Shown: positions 6,899 through 18,200 of the stretch, in pieces
Layout: the number at the start of each line of letters is the position of its first letter
How positions within the stretch are numbered: the stretch's first letter is position 1
Source: Phaeocystidibacter sp965659725
GTDB taxonomy: Bacteria > Bacteroidota > Bacteroidia > Flavobacteriales > Schleiferiaceae
Length of the DNA: 64,000 bases
Assembly (NCBI GenBank): GCA_965659725.1
Contig: CBFHXG010000009.1
Coordinates: 14,319-78,318 of the forward strand
Direction of reading: 5' to 3'
Position numbers and translations under genes: made by a program
The notes under the pieces: model-generated
Told to the model about the DNA's origin: nothing
The model's input: the letters and a program-made list of their open reading frames with translations, nothing else
Databases searched by the model: none

Positions 6899-9247
6899 AT
6901 GATCGTTAAAACGCTGACATTCATTGGGCTTGTAATGAGCCTCTTTGGTTTTGCACAGCAGCCAACCCATGTAGCAGTGCAGCTCGAAGGACAGCCTCTC
7001 CCCTCCGCCTTTGTGCGCGCCTCGTCTTTCGATATTACTACTCTGACCAATATTAATGGCACGGCTCGTCTCGATCTTACGGAAGCGGATACACTCGTCA
7101 TTTCTCATCTCGATATAGAATCTTCATTCGTTTATGCGAAGCCGGGAGACTCGCTTGTGATCGAGGGAAAAGCTTCCGGAAATGGTCTACTCAACCAGGT
7201 AGTCGTTACATCCACTCGAACGCATCTCGACCGAAGAGAATCGGCGGTGCCTGTACAAGTAATGAATAGAGAGCTACTTCAGGCAACACAGAGCATAAGC
7301 GTCGCCGAAGGGCTTTCCTTTAGACCCGGACTTCGCCTTGAATACAATTGTCAGAATTGTGGCTTTTCACAAGTGCGACTCAATGGGTTGAACGGTCCTT
7401 ATTCACAGATACTCATTGATGGGCGGCCGATCTTCAGTGCCCTATCTGGAGTTTATGGCTTGGAGCAAATACCTTCCTCCATGATCGAACGCGTGGAAGT
7501 GGTGCGCGGAGGCGGCTCAAGTATGTATGGGGGAAATGCCATAGCGGGAACGATCAACCTCATCACCAGAGAACCCGTGATCGATGAGTGGGAGGTCAGC
7601 ACTCAAACTACCCTCAATGGCATGGAGTCACCCGATATCTCCCTGCAAGGAAATGCCGCTTGGGTAGATGAAAACTCAGGACTACAAGTATGGGGGTCTG
7701 GGAGATCCCGAGAACCATTCAACGCAAACCCACAAGCTCTCTACGACAGAGATGGAGATGGTGTCGCCGAAACGAAGGACGATTTCTCGGAGATCACCAA
7801 GCTACGATCGGCAGCTGTTGGGGCGAGATATTGGTACAGGCCATCAACCACGCAACGCCTGCAGATCGAGACCCGAGGGTTGTATGAGTTTCGCCGGGGG
7901 GGCAACCGTTTCGAGGTTCCGGCAGATAGGGCAGATATCGCCGAAGAACTCATCCACCGGACCGCCGGAATCAACGGTCAGTATGAGTGGATGAGAGGAG
8001 ATGGCCTTGAACGATTTACCGTTTACGGAGCAAGCACCTACACCAATCGATCAAGCTATTACGGGGCCGGAGGGAATAGTCCAGATTCTGCAACAAGAGC
8101 TCAAGCCCGACAATTCTATGGTCAAACGGAAGATGTCATCTCCAATGTTGGAGCGCTTTATGGCTGGGGTTGGAACGAGTTTCACAATGTTATGGTAGGT
8201 ATCGATATCCAACACAACCAAGTGAGCGATGTCATGCCCGGTTACAGTCGGGATATCAATCAAACCGTTTTCACACCAGCGGTTTATACCCAATGGCAAT
8301 GGAAGCTCAATGAACACTGGACTACCTTAATGGGCGTGAGGTATGATCGACCAACCATCCAAAGCATTAACGCCTTTGCAGGAGAGCCGGCACTTCAATC
8401 TACTAACACGTATGAAGCGGTTAACCCCCGAATCAGCCTACTCTACAAACTGAATCATCAATGGCGATTCAGAGCAGGGTACGCCTCAGGCTTCCGCGCT
8501 CCCCAGGCATTCGACGAAGATCTTCACTTATCGATCCTAGGCGGCGATGCACGTATCGTTCAACTCTCCCCCAACCTAGAGGTAGAAACATCACATAGCT
8601 TCAATCTTGGAGCAGAAACGGATATACACGTAGGCAACTGGAAAGGAAGGATCTCATTGGACGGGTTCTATACCCTTCTCCACAACCCATTTGTGGACAT
8701 TCCATTCACTGGATATGTGGTCAACAATAACGACACTATCGCTATCCTCGACACCAAGGTAAACGACCCTTCCGGAGCATGGGTAAGCGGAGTAAATATT
8801 GAAACCGAATGGGTGAATGCGAATTGGGCATTCCAAGCTGGGTGGACATTCCAGCAGGCGCAGTATGGAGAGGCGAGGGAGTGGTATCCCAATGAATCGA
8901 CGAACAGGATACTGCGAGCGCCGAACAGCTACGGCTATGCCATATTCGGTTACATTCCCAATGACAAGTGGCGATTCGATATCAGCGGAACCTTTACAGG
9001 CTCTATGATCACTCCTAACGAGAGAACACAGCGACTTGAAGCTACACCATTCTTCGCCGATGTAAACGCCTCTGTGCAGCGCACATGGCGAATTAAAAAC
9101 ACCCGCCTCACAATGGAGGCAGGTGTGTATAATTTGTTGGATCAATATCAAGAAGACATTGAAGTGGGCTGGGAGCGAGATGCGTCGTACTTCTATGGTC
9201 CGATACGTCCGTTTAGCGCTTACCTCAGCTTCACGATAGGCATGTGA
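6899..9247 (+). CDS. TonB-dependent outer-membrane receptor, probably for metal uptake
   Basis: The product has 782 residues. Residues 1-19 form a signal peptide (ending FGFAQ). Residues 25-92 form a small carboxypeptidase-like beta domain. The plug is at about 100-225 (QVVVTSTRTHLDRRESAVPV, IERVEVVRGGGSSMYGGNAI, AGTINLITREP) and a 22-strand-type barrel extends to the aromatic C-terminus (FSAYLSFTIGM). Cys151 and Cys154 form an NCQNCGF motif in the plug; this Cys pair is familiar from a Bacteroidota receptor subgroup. The divergent DtxR-type repressor and ZIP carrier point to a metal or metal-chelate ligand, but the ligand itself is not shown. The gene ends 1 nt from the convergent giant gene. 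Confidence 0.93.
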   Translation: MIVKTLTFIGLVMSLFGFAQQPTHVAVQLEGQPLPSAFVRASSFDITTLTNINGTARLDLTEADTLVISHLDIESSFVYAKPGDSLVIEGKASGNGLLNQVVVTSTRTHLDRRESAVPVQVMNRELLQATQSISVAEGLSFRPGLRLEYNCQNCGFSQVRLNGLNGPYSQILIDGRPIFSALSGVYGLEQIPSSMIERVEVVRGGGSSMYGGNAIAGTINLITREPVIDEWEVSTQTTLNGMESPDISLQGNAAWVDENSGLQVWGSGRSREPFNANPQALYDRDGDGVAETKDDFSEITKLRSAAVGARYWYRPSTTQRLQIETRGLYEFRRGGNRFEVPADRADIAEELIHRTAGINGQYEWMRGDGLERFTVYGASTYTNRSSYYGAGGNSPDSATRAQARQFYGQTEDVISNVGALYGWGWNEFHNVMVGIDIQHNQVSDVMPGYSRDINQTVFTPAVYTQWQWKLNEHWTTLMGVRYDRPTIQSINAFAGEPALQSTNTYEAVNPRISLLYKLNHQWRFRAGYASGFRAPQAFDEDLHLSILGGDARIVQLSPNLEVETSHSFNLGAETDIHVGNWKGRISLDGFYTLLHNPFVDIPFTGYVVNNNDTIAILDTKVNDPSGAWVSGVNIETEWVNANWAFQAGWTFQQAQYGEAREWYPNESTNRILRAPNSYGYAIFGYIPNDKWRFDISGTFTGSMITPNERTQRLEATPFFADVNASVQRTWRIKNTRLTMEAGVYNLLDQYQEDIEVGWERDASYFYGPIRPFSAYLSFTIGM

Positions 9248-9248
9248 T

Positions 9249-12200
9249 CTAGTGGATTACCGTTACCCAACCTCTCTTCTCGTATTCAGCCGAGGTGAAC
9301 ACCCAAACATAGGTGTCTTCCTTAACCTTCACTCCATCTCCACGGGTTCCATCCCAGAACTCGTTGAACGGATCATGTGAGCTGAATACTAAGTTACCCC
9401 AACGATCGAAGATCTGGAATCTCGATGGCCCAATACATTCACTACCTACGATCTTGTACTTCTCATTGATCATGTCTTCATTTGGCGTGAAGGCATTCGG
9501 AATGTGGAGATACTCTTGATCCTCATCTACACCCACATAAATGTAGAATGTACTGTCGCAACCCAACGCATCCGCGATGGTCAATTCGTGAGAACCTGGA
9601 CGAATATCTTCCTTCGTTCCAGAGAACAGTTGTCCGTCAAAGTAGAATGAATACGGCGGAGTTCCACCCGACACATCGAGGTCTACATAACCGTCATTCG
9701 AAGTAGGACAAGTAGCAAAATCTACTGTAATTCCCGTTTCGATAGGCTCATTCTCAACAACCTCAACCGTGTCTTCGATTCTACATCCATTAGCATCTAT
9801 CACCGTGTATGCATACTTACCTACACCCAGGTTGCCAATGTTCATTCCCGATTGACCGTGGCTCCACGTAACCACGTATGGAGGAGTTCCACCAAATGGG
9901 TTGATATTCGCGCTTCCGCTATTGGCACCACCACAATTGATCCCGATAACATCTTCAACGGTTCCCAAGTCCTGATTAGGACCAGTGATGTCTACACTAT
10001 CCGTCTTGTAACAACCCATGGCATCCGTAACAACTACGCCATATCTACCCACTGGTAGGCCTACTGCAGTATCCCCTTGATGACCATTGGACCATACCAC
10101 GTTGTACGGAGGAGTACCTCCAACAAGGTTGACGTGGGCAATACCATCGGCCTCGCCATAGCACATCACCGGTGTCAACATATTGGCTGCCGCCGATAGA
10201 TCACGATTCGGTTCTGTAACGTTTCCACTCACCGTAACGGAACATCCGTTTGCATCGGTAATGGTAACCGTATACTGACCAGCTAGCAAGTAGTTAAGTG
10301 TGTCGGTGGTAGCTCCGTTTGACCAAGACACTTGATACGGTGGAGTACCGCCCGTGTAATTGGTGTAGACAGATCCGTTGGCATCTCCTTTACAGAATAC
10401 ATTCTGAATGATGTTCACGTTGGCTGTGATTGGAGAATTCGGTTCAGTAATAACCACCGTAGTGCTATCCGTACATCCGTTGGCATCTGTAACAACGGCT
10501 GTATAGGACCCCGTGCTTACCTGACTCAATGTGTCATTGGTAGAGCCGTTCGACCAAGAGACATTGTAAGGTGCAGTACCTCCATTGATCTGGACATACG
10601 CCCATCCATCGTTACCACCGAAGCAAGATACATTCTGGATAAATCCATTGGCTGCATTCAGGGATCCCGAAGGTTGATTAATGGTTATCGAAATTGAATC
10701 GGTACATCCGTTCGCATCCGTAACCGTGGCTACATAGGTTCCCGCAGCAAGATTGCTAGCCGTAGTTCCCGCTTGTCCATTATTCCAGTTGATGGTGTAC
10801 GGTGAAGTGCCTCCAGTGACTGAGATCGTAGCAAAACCATCTAGCCCGTTAAAACAGTTCACATGGCCTGTGGCAGTTGGTGTCACTGCAATTCCAGAAG
10901 CTGGTTGAGATACACTCACACTATGAGTTGTGTTACATCCACTGGCATCGGTTACCGTTACCGTATATGTTCCGGCCGTCACTCCCGCTAGATTAGCTGT
11001 AGTTGCACCATTTGACCAAGCATAGGTAAAAGGCGCTGTTCCGCCAGTAACATTAATCATCACTGCACCATCCGATCCGCCGAAGCAATTCACGTCTGTG
11101 ATAGAGTTCGTGCTAACGGAGATACCGCTAGTTGGCTGGTTGATCGTTACGCTAGCCGTTGCCGTACACCCATTGACATCGGTAATTGTTACCGAGTACG
11201 TACCCGCGCTAAGGTTACTGACAGTTGCGGTAGTGGCACCATTCGACCATGCATAGGTGTACGGAGACGTTCCGCCTCCCGGAGTAGCACTAGCCGATCC
11301 AGTAGCACCGCCAAAGCAATTCACATGACTTAGTACACCCGCCGAAGCACTCAGCGCATTCGACGGTCCATTGATGGTGATCGACCCAGATACCACACAT
11401 CCGTTAGCATCCGTCACCGTCACTGTGTACGTTCCAGTAGCAAGTCCACTGATGTTGGCAGACGTTGCACCATTCGACCAGTTGTAGGTATATGGAGCCG
11501 TTCCACCTGATACGTTCGCCGCACCTGCACCGGAATTAGAGCCAAAACATGAAACGTGATTAGAAACCACTGCATTCAATGTCAAGGCCGAAGCCGGCTG
11601 GGTGATTACAACAGACTGACTCGTGGTACATCCGTTGGCATCGGTTATTACAACCGTGTACGTACCTGCGGTGATGTTAGAGATCGTGTCTGTAGTTTGA
11701 CCCGAGTTCCAAAGCACGCTATAAGGAGCCGTGCCGCCAGAGTAAGTAACATACGCCTCACCAGTCGCTCCGCCGAAGCATGTAACTTGACTTACAATAG
11801 TGGAGGTGCTCGTCAATGCACTACCAGGTTGATTTAGCGTCACATTTGCTGTAGACGTACATCCGTTGGCGTCTGTCACAGTTACGGTATACGTACCCGC
11901 AGCAACGTTAGAGATGGTTGCACCAGTTGCACCATTACTCCATGCATAGGTATATGGAGCCGTGCCGCCTGAACCTCCGGCTGTTGCCGTGCCTGTAGAG
12001 GCTCCAAAACAATTGATATCCGTAGAGCTAAGGATCGCAACACTCAAAGCGCTAGCCGGCTGTGTGATCACCACTGTGGCGGTATCCGAACAACCGTTAG
12101 CATCCGTGATGGTTACGGTATATGAACCTGCCGTCAATCCTGTTTGATTGGCACCAATGGCACCGTTGCTCCAAGCATACGTGTAAGGAGATGTTCCGCC

Positions 12201-15200
12201 ACTTCCTGTTGCCGTTGCAGATCCTGTTGATCCACCGAAGCAAGCAACGTTAGCGTTCACCGTTGCTGATACGTTCAAGGCTGAACTAGGTTCAGTGATC
12301 GTTACTGTTTCCGTTGTGGTACATCCGTTCGCATCCGCGATGGTCACAGTATAGGTGCCCGCGATCAAGTTGTTGATGGTATCCGTAGTGGCACCACTGC
12401 TCCAGCTAACACTGTAAGGTGCTGTTCCGCCTGTGTATGTGATATAGGCTAATCCATTATTTCCACCGAAGCAGCTCACATTCTGAATCACTGCACTCGT
12501 GCTGGTAAGTGCCGCTGATGGTTGAGTGATGTTCACACTCAATGTATCGGTACATCCATTCGCATCCGTTACAGTAAGGCTATACGTTCCCGCCACCAAG
12601 TTGGTGAGGTTTGCCGTTGATGCGCCATTGCTCCATGCATATGTGTATGGTGCCGTCCCACCCGAAGTATTCACTTGGATCGAACCGGTAGAGTTGCCGA
12701 AGCAATCTACATTCTGACTAGCGATCAGCGATACGCTCAAGGCAGATGCCGGTTGAGTGATGATCACGCTATCCATATCAAAACAACCATTCGCATCGGT
12801 GATGGTCACAACATACTGACCGGCAGATAGTGCGTTGATAGTAGGTGTGTTTGCACCGTTGCTCCAAGCAAACGTGTAAGGAGATGTTCCGCCTGTAGCT
12901 GTAGCTGTTGCCGATCCAGTAGGCACTCCAAAACAACTCACGTTTGAATTGATAGCTGCAGATGCATCCAAAGCACTCGCTGGTTGAGTGATAACCACTG
13001 AATCCGAAGCTGAACAACCATTGGCATCTGTGATAATAACAGAATAGGTGCCCGCTGGGATATTCACGATGGTATCAGACAACCCACCGTTGCTCCATGC
13101 AACTGAATAAGGAGGCGTTCCACCAGTGTAGGATACGTGAGCGTTGGCATCACTTCCACCGTAACAGCTCACATTATTGATCACGTTGGTGTTCAAGCTG
13201 ATGGCAGTAGCGGGTTGGGTAATGGTTACGGTACTACTATCCGTACAACCATTCGCATCTGTAGCAACCACGGTGTAGACACCTGCCACTAATCCTGTTG
13301 CGGTCGCGGTAGTCTGCCCATCGCTCCATGCATACGTGTATGGTGCCGTACCTCCCGTTGTTGTTGCTGTTGCCGAGCCATTGCTTCCACCGAAACAACT
13401 CACATTCGAGTTCACGATGGCACTCACGTTCAATGCGGTTGCTGGTTGACCGATGTTCACTCCGGCGGTAACCTGACATCCATTGCTATCGGTTACAGTA
13501 ACCACATAGCTTCCGGCTGCAAGCGCACTCACCGTATCGCCGCTCATGCCATTACTCCAACTATAGGTATATGGTCCGTCACCTCCAGAGGCAACCGCAT
13601 ACGCTACGCCATCGCTTCTGCCAAAGCAGTTCACGGCACTCAATTGAGCGACGGAAAGCGTAAGTGCAGTTGCTGGTTGAGTGATGGTAACAGAAATACT
13701 ATCCTGACAACCATTGTCATCGGTAACGGTAACGGTATAACGTCCGGCAGCTAGACCAGAAGCTAGAGGCACAGAAGGACCATGGTCCCAGTCGAAACTG
13801 TACGGAGGAGTACCTCCGATAGCAGAGGCTAGGATCGCTCCATCGGCACCTCCTAAACAGCTCACGTTATTGAGAACATTAATCTGAATGCTAATGGCAG
13901 AATCAGGTTGGGTCATGGTTACGTGAGCCGTATCCATACATCCATTTGCATCAACTACAGTAACGATATACAGTCCTGTATCCAGATTGAATGCCGTGTT
14001 ACCTGTTTGACCATCGCTCCACGTATAGGTATACGGAGGTGTACCACCTGTGGCAGAAGCTGTCGCATATCCGTCAGATCCACCAAAACAGTTCACTGGG
14101 AAAAGAACGGACGCACTTGCATCTACTGCAGAGGCAGGTTCGCCAATGGTCACATAAGCGGTATCGGAACAACCAAGGCTGTCTACCACCGCAACAGAAT
14201 GCGTACCGGCAGATAAGTTAATGGCGGTAGCTGTTGTTTCACCGTTACTCCACAAATAGGTATATGGCGCAGTGCCACCTTGGGCAAACACATTAGCTGA
14301 TCCGTCCGATCCACCGATACAGCTGACCTGACCCAGGAGTGTCATAGTAAGCATGATATCTTGAGGAGGCGAACTAATAGTAACGTTAGCAGTAACATCA
14401 CAACCGAGTGAATCGGTTACGGTAACTGAATAGATTCCAGGCGTAAGTCCAGTAGCTGTATCCGTAGTTTGACCATCGCTCCATACATAGGTGAATGGTG
14501 GGATGCCGTTCGTTACGGTAACAGTGGCGGTACCATCGGCACCACCGAAACAGCTGGTAGTGGTCAATGCCACACCAGAGGCGAAAATATCGCTGGCTGG
14601 CTGCGTGATCACGACTGAAACGAGATCTTGACAACCCAATGAATCCGTAACGAGTACAGCGTATGTTCCAGCGGTAAGACCTATTGCGGTATCGCCGGTT
14701 TGACCATCACTCCAAGAGTATGTATACGGAGGTGTACCACCCGTTGCATTCGCCCAAGCAGATCCGTCCGATCCACCGAAGCAAGTAATAGTATTCACCA
14801 CCACTCCACTCACAGAAACGGGAGCTGAAGGCTGTGTGATGCGCACACGAGCCGTATCGCTACAACCATTGGCGTCTGTTACGGTAACGGTGTACCACTG
14901 GGCGCTCAGACCCGTAGCTGTGGCTCCACTCGCACCGGTACTCCATAGATATGTATACGGTGCCGTTCCGCCTGAGGCGCTAGCTGTAGCTTGACCATCA
15001 TTTCCACCGAAGCAAGATACACTTGCGATCATCGATGCAGATGCCGTGATGCGCGTGGCCGGTTGAGTAACTGTAACCGCAGCTGTATCTGTACATCCGT
15101 TCGCATCGGTTACAATAACGGTGTGTGTTCCGGCCCAGAATCCTGTAGCGGTACGTGTGGTTTGTCCATTGCTCCACAAGTACGTATAAGGCGAGGTACC

Positions 15201-18200
15201 ACCCGATGCCGTGGCACGTGCGGTGGCCGTTGAATCTCCAAAGCACAGAACGTTTGTCAATACTGAAGCTCCACCCGAAACTGCTGTGCTTGGCTCATCG
15301 ATAACAATTTGAGCAGTAGCCGTACATCCATTCGAATCCGTAACGGTAACTGTGTGTGTTCCAGCAGTCAATGCGATTGTCGTATCCGTTGTTTCACCAT
15401 TGCTCCATGAGAAGGTATATGGGGGAGTACCACCAGACCCGCTTGCGACAGCGGAACCGTCAGACCCTCCTAAACAAGACACATCATTTACAAGAGCCGT
15501 GGCCGCGGCCACCGCAGTTGGTTGAGTAATAGTAACACTCTCCGTGATGCTACACCCCATGCTGTCTGTAATGGTAACCGTGTATGTGCCGATTGCAATC
15601 CCCGTAATCGTGTCATTGGTAGATCCCGTGCTCCATAGGTACGTGTATCCACCCCATCCACCAGTCGCGGTAACGTATGCCGTTCCATCGCTGGCACCAA
15701 AACATGAGATGGTCATGGCATCGATCGCCGATGCTGAAAGTGGTGCACTCGGACCAGGAATAGTGATGTTCGCGGCATCCGTACATCCTCTGGCATCCGT
15801 TACGGTCACCACGTAGGTTGATTGAGCTAGGCCAAAAGCAGAATCACCGGATTGACCATTGCTCCAAGCATAGGTATAGGGTGGCGTACCACCCGATCCA
15901 GCAACAGTAGCCCAGCCATCTGTACTTCCCACACAAGAAACACCCGTAATCTGAACTGCATTTACGTCTGTAGCAACCGCTGGCTCAGTGATCACAACAG
16001 AGGCTGTATCCTGACAACCCAATGAGTCGGTTACGATAACCGTATGTGCTCCAGCTGGTAAGCCTGTTGCAATGGCCGAAGTTTGACCATTACTCCACGA
16101 GAAAGTATACGGCGGCGTTCCACCCATTGCACTGGCTGATGCCTCACCATCGGCACCGCCAACGCAAGAAACAGAAGTGTCCATTTGAGCACTTGCCGCT
16201 ACTGCAGTAGCTGGTTCTGTGATGGTAACGGTATCCATAACCTGACACCCGTTGCTGTCTGTCACAGTAACATAGTGGTCGCCAGCAGCTAAGCCAGTAG
16301 CCGTTGCAGAGGTTTGTCCGTCGGTCCAAGCAAATGTGTAAGGAGGTGTGCCTCCAGATCCACTTACTGATGCCGAACCATCGGCACCGCCAAAGCAACT
16401 TACATTGTTTACTACCGAAGTTGAAGAGGTTACCGGGTCTGGTTCATCAATCGTGATCGAGCTAGTTGAAGAACAACCAAGACTATCCACTACATAGACC
16501 AAATATTGACCTGCAGGAACTCCAGAAAGTGTGTCTCCCGTATGCCCTGTACTCCAAGAAATAATGTACGGAGGGTTTCCGCCTGAGGCAACACCGTATA
16601 GCACGCCGTCACTTGATCCATTACAAGGGATCTCGCCAATGATCGTTGCAGAAACCGCCAGGTCAACACTTGGTGGCGGAACGTCAAGGGTGTCAGTAGC
16701 CTGACATCCGTTGGAGTCTGTTACTGTCAACACGATCTGTCCACCACCTAATCCGGTTACCGTATCGTTAGCCGTTCCATTATTCCATGTGTAGGTGTAA
16801 GGAGCTGTTCCGCCCGAAGCAGTACCGTAAGCAGATCCATCCAAGAAGCCTCCACAAGTTGGAGCAGAGATCAAGGTGGCTGTGGCTGAAAGCGCTGAAG
16901 CAGGCTGCGTGATGGTTACATGGGCTGAATCTTGACAGCCATTTGCGTCGGTCATGATCACGTAATATCCACCAGGCACAAGACCAGTAGCTATCTGTCC
17001 AGTTTGACCATCGCTCCACAAGTAGGTATAAGGAGTTACTCCACCTGAGCCGATCGCTTCTGCCGTACCGTCTGACCCTCCAAAACAGTTCACATCCGTT
17101 TTTGATATGATGGCCGCCAAAGGCATGGAAGGTTGAGTAATTGTAGCTGTATCGAACTCCGCACATCCGTTAGCATCCGTGATTTGAACCCAATAGGTTC
17201 CGGTGGCTAGTCCTGAGATGCTTTGAGTAGTTGCACCTGTATTCCATGCGTACGAATAAGGAGGAACTCCTCCAGTAGGCATTACAGAAGCCGTACCATC
17301 GTTCGCTCCAAAACAAGTGACGTTCGTAAAGTTGAGGTTCTCTACAAGTGGATCCGGTTCAGTAACCACAACCGTGTTCGTATCGGTACAACCCATAGAG
17401 TCAGTTACCGTAACAATATAAGAACCAGCCGTAATGCCAGTTATAGTATCACCGGTCATGCCATTGCTCCAGCTGAAGGTGTAAGGAGGCGCCCCTCCAG
17501 TAGCTGATGCATATGCAATACCATCGCTACCGCCGGCACAGGTTATTGCATTTCCGTCTACAGCACCCACGAGTAACTCGAATGGGGCCTCGAAAATATT
17601 TACTGTGTCAATGTCGGTACAACCATTAGCATCGGTAACGATCAAGATGTAATCACCTCCTGCAAGACCATTGATATTTGCACCTGTCATGCCATTGCTC
17701 CAAGAGTACATGTAAGGCGGAGTACCTCCAGTTGCGGTTGCGGTAGCCGCACCATCTAAATCACCTCTACAAGTTACGCCCACTGTACTCGAAGTGCCGG
17801 CCTGAAGTGCAGCGGCAGGCTGAGTGATGGTAACGTTGATTGAATCTTCACAACCATTTGCGTCGGTGACCACCACCGTATGTGTTCCAGCTGTTAAGTC
17901 GGTTACTACAGCGGTTGTTTGTCCGGAAGACCATAGATAGGTATAAGGAGAAAACCCTCCGCTTACCGTTACAGTTGCTTCACCCGCTGCCTCTCCAAAG
18001 CAAAGAACGTTCGAATCCACATTTGCAGATACATTTAATGCGGTTGGCTCAGTAAGCGTGAACACGGCTGTATCGATACATCCATTCGCATCAGTCACCG
18101 TTGCTGTATACGTTCCAGCAACTAGGTTCTGGATGGTATCCGTAGAAGCGCCATTCGACCAAGAAATGGTGTACGGCGATGTTCCGCCCGTGATATCAAC

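Noticed and set aside
10332..17507. Several plus-strand ORFs of 60-120 codons and minus-frame ORFs inside the giant adhesin
   Set aside because: Shadows of the repeat array: they recur with the 231-nt period and have Arg/Tyr/Ser-rich composition typical of wrong-frame reading.
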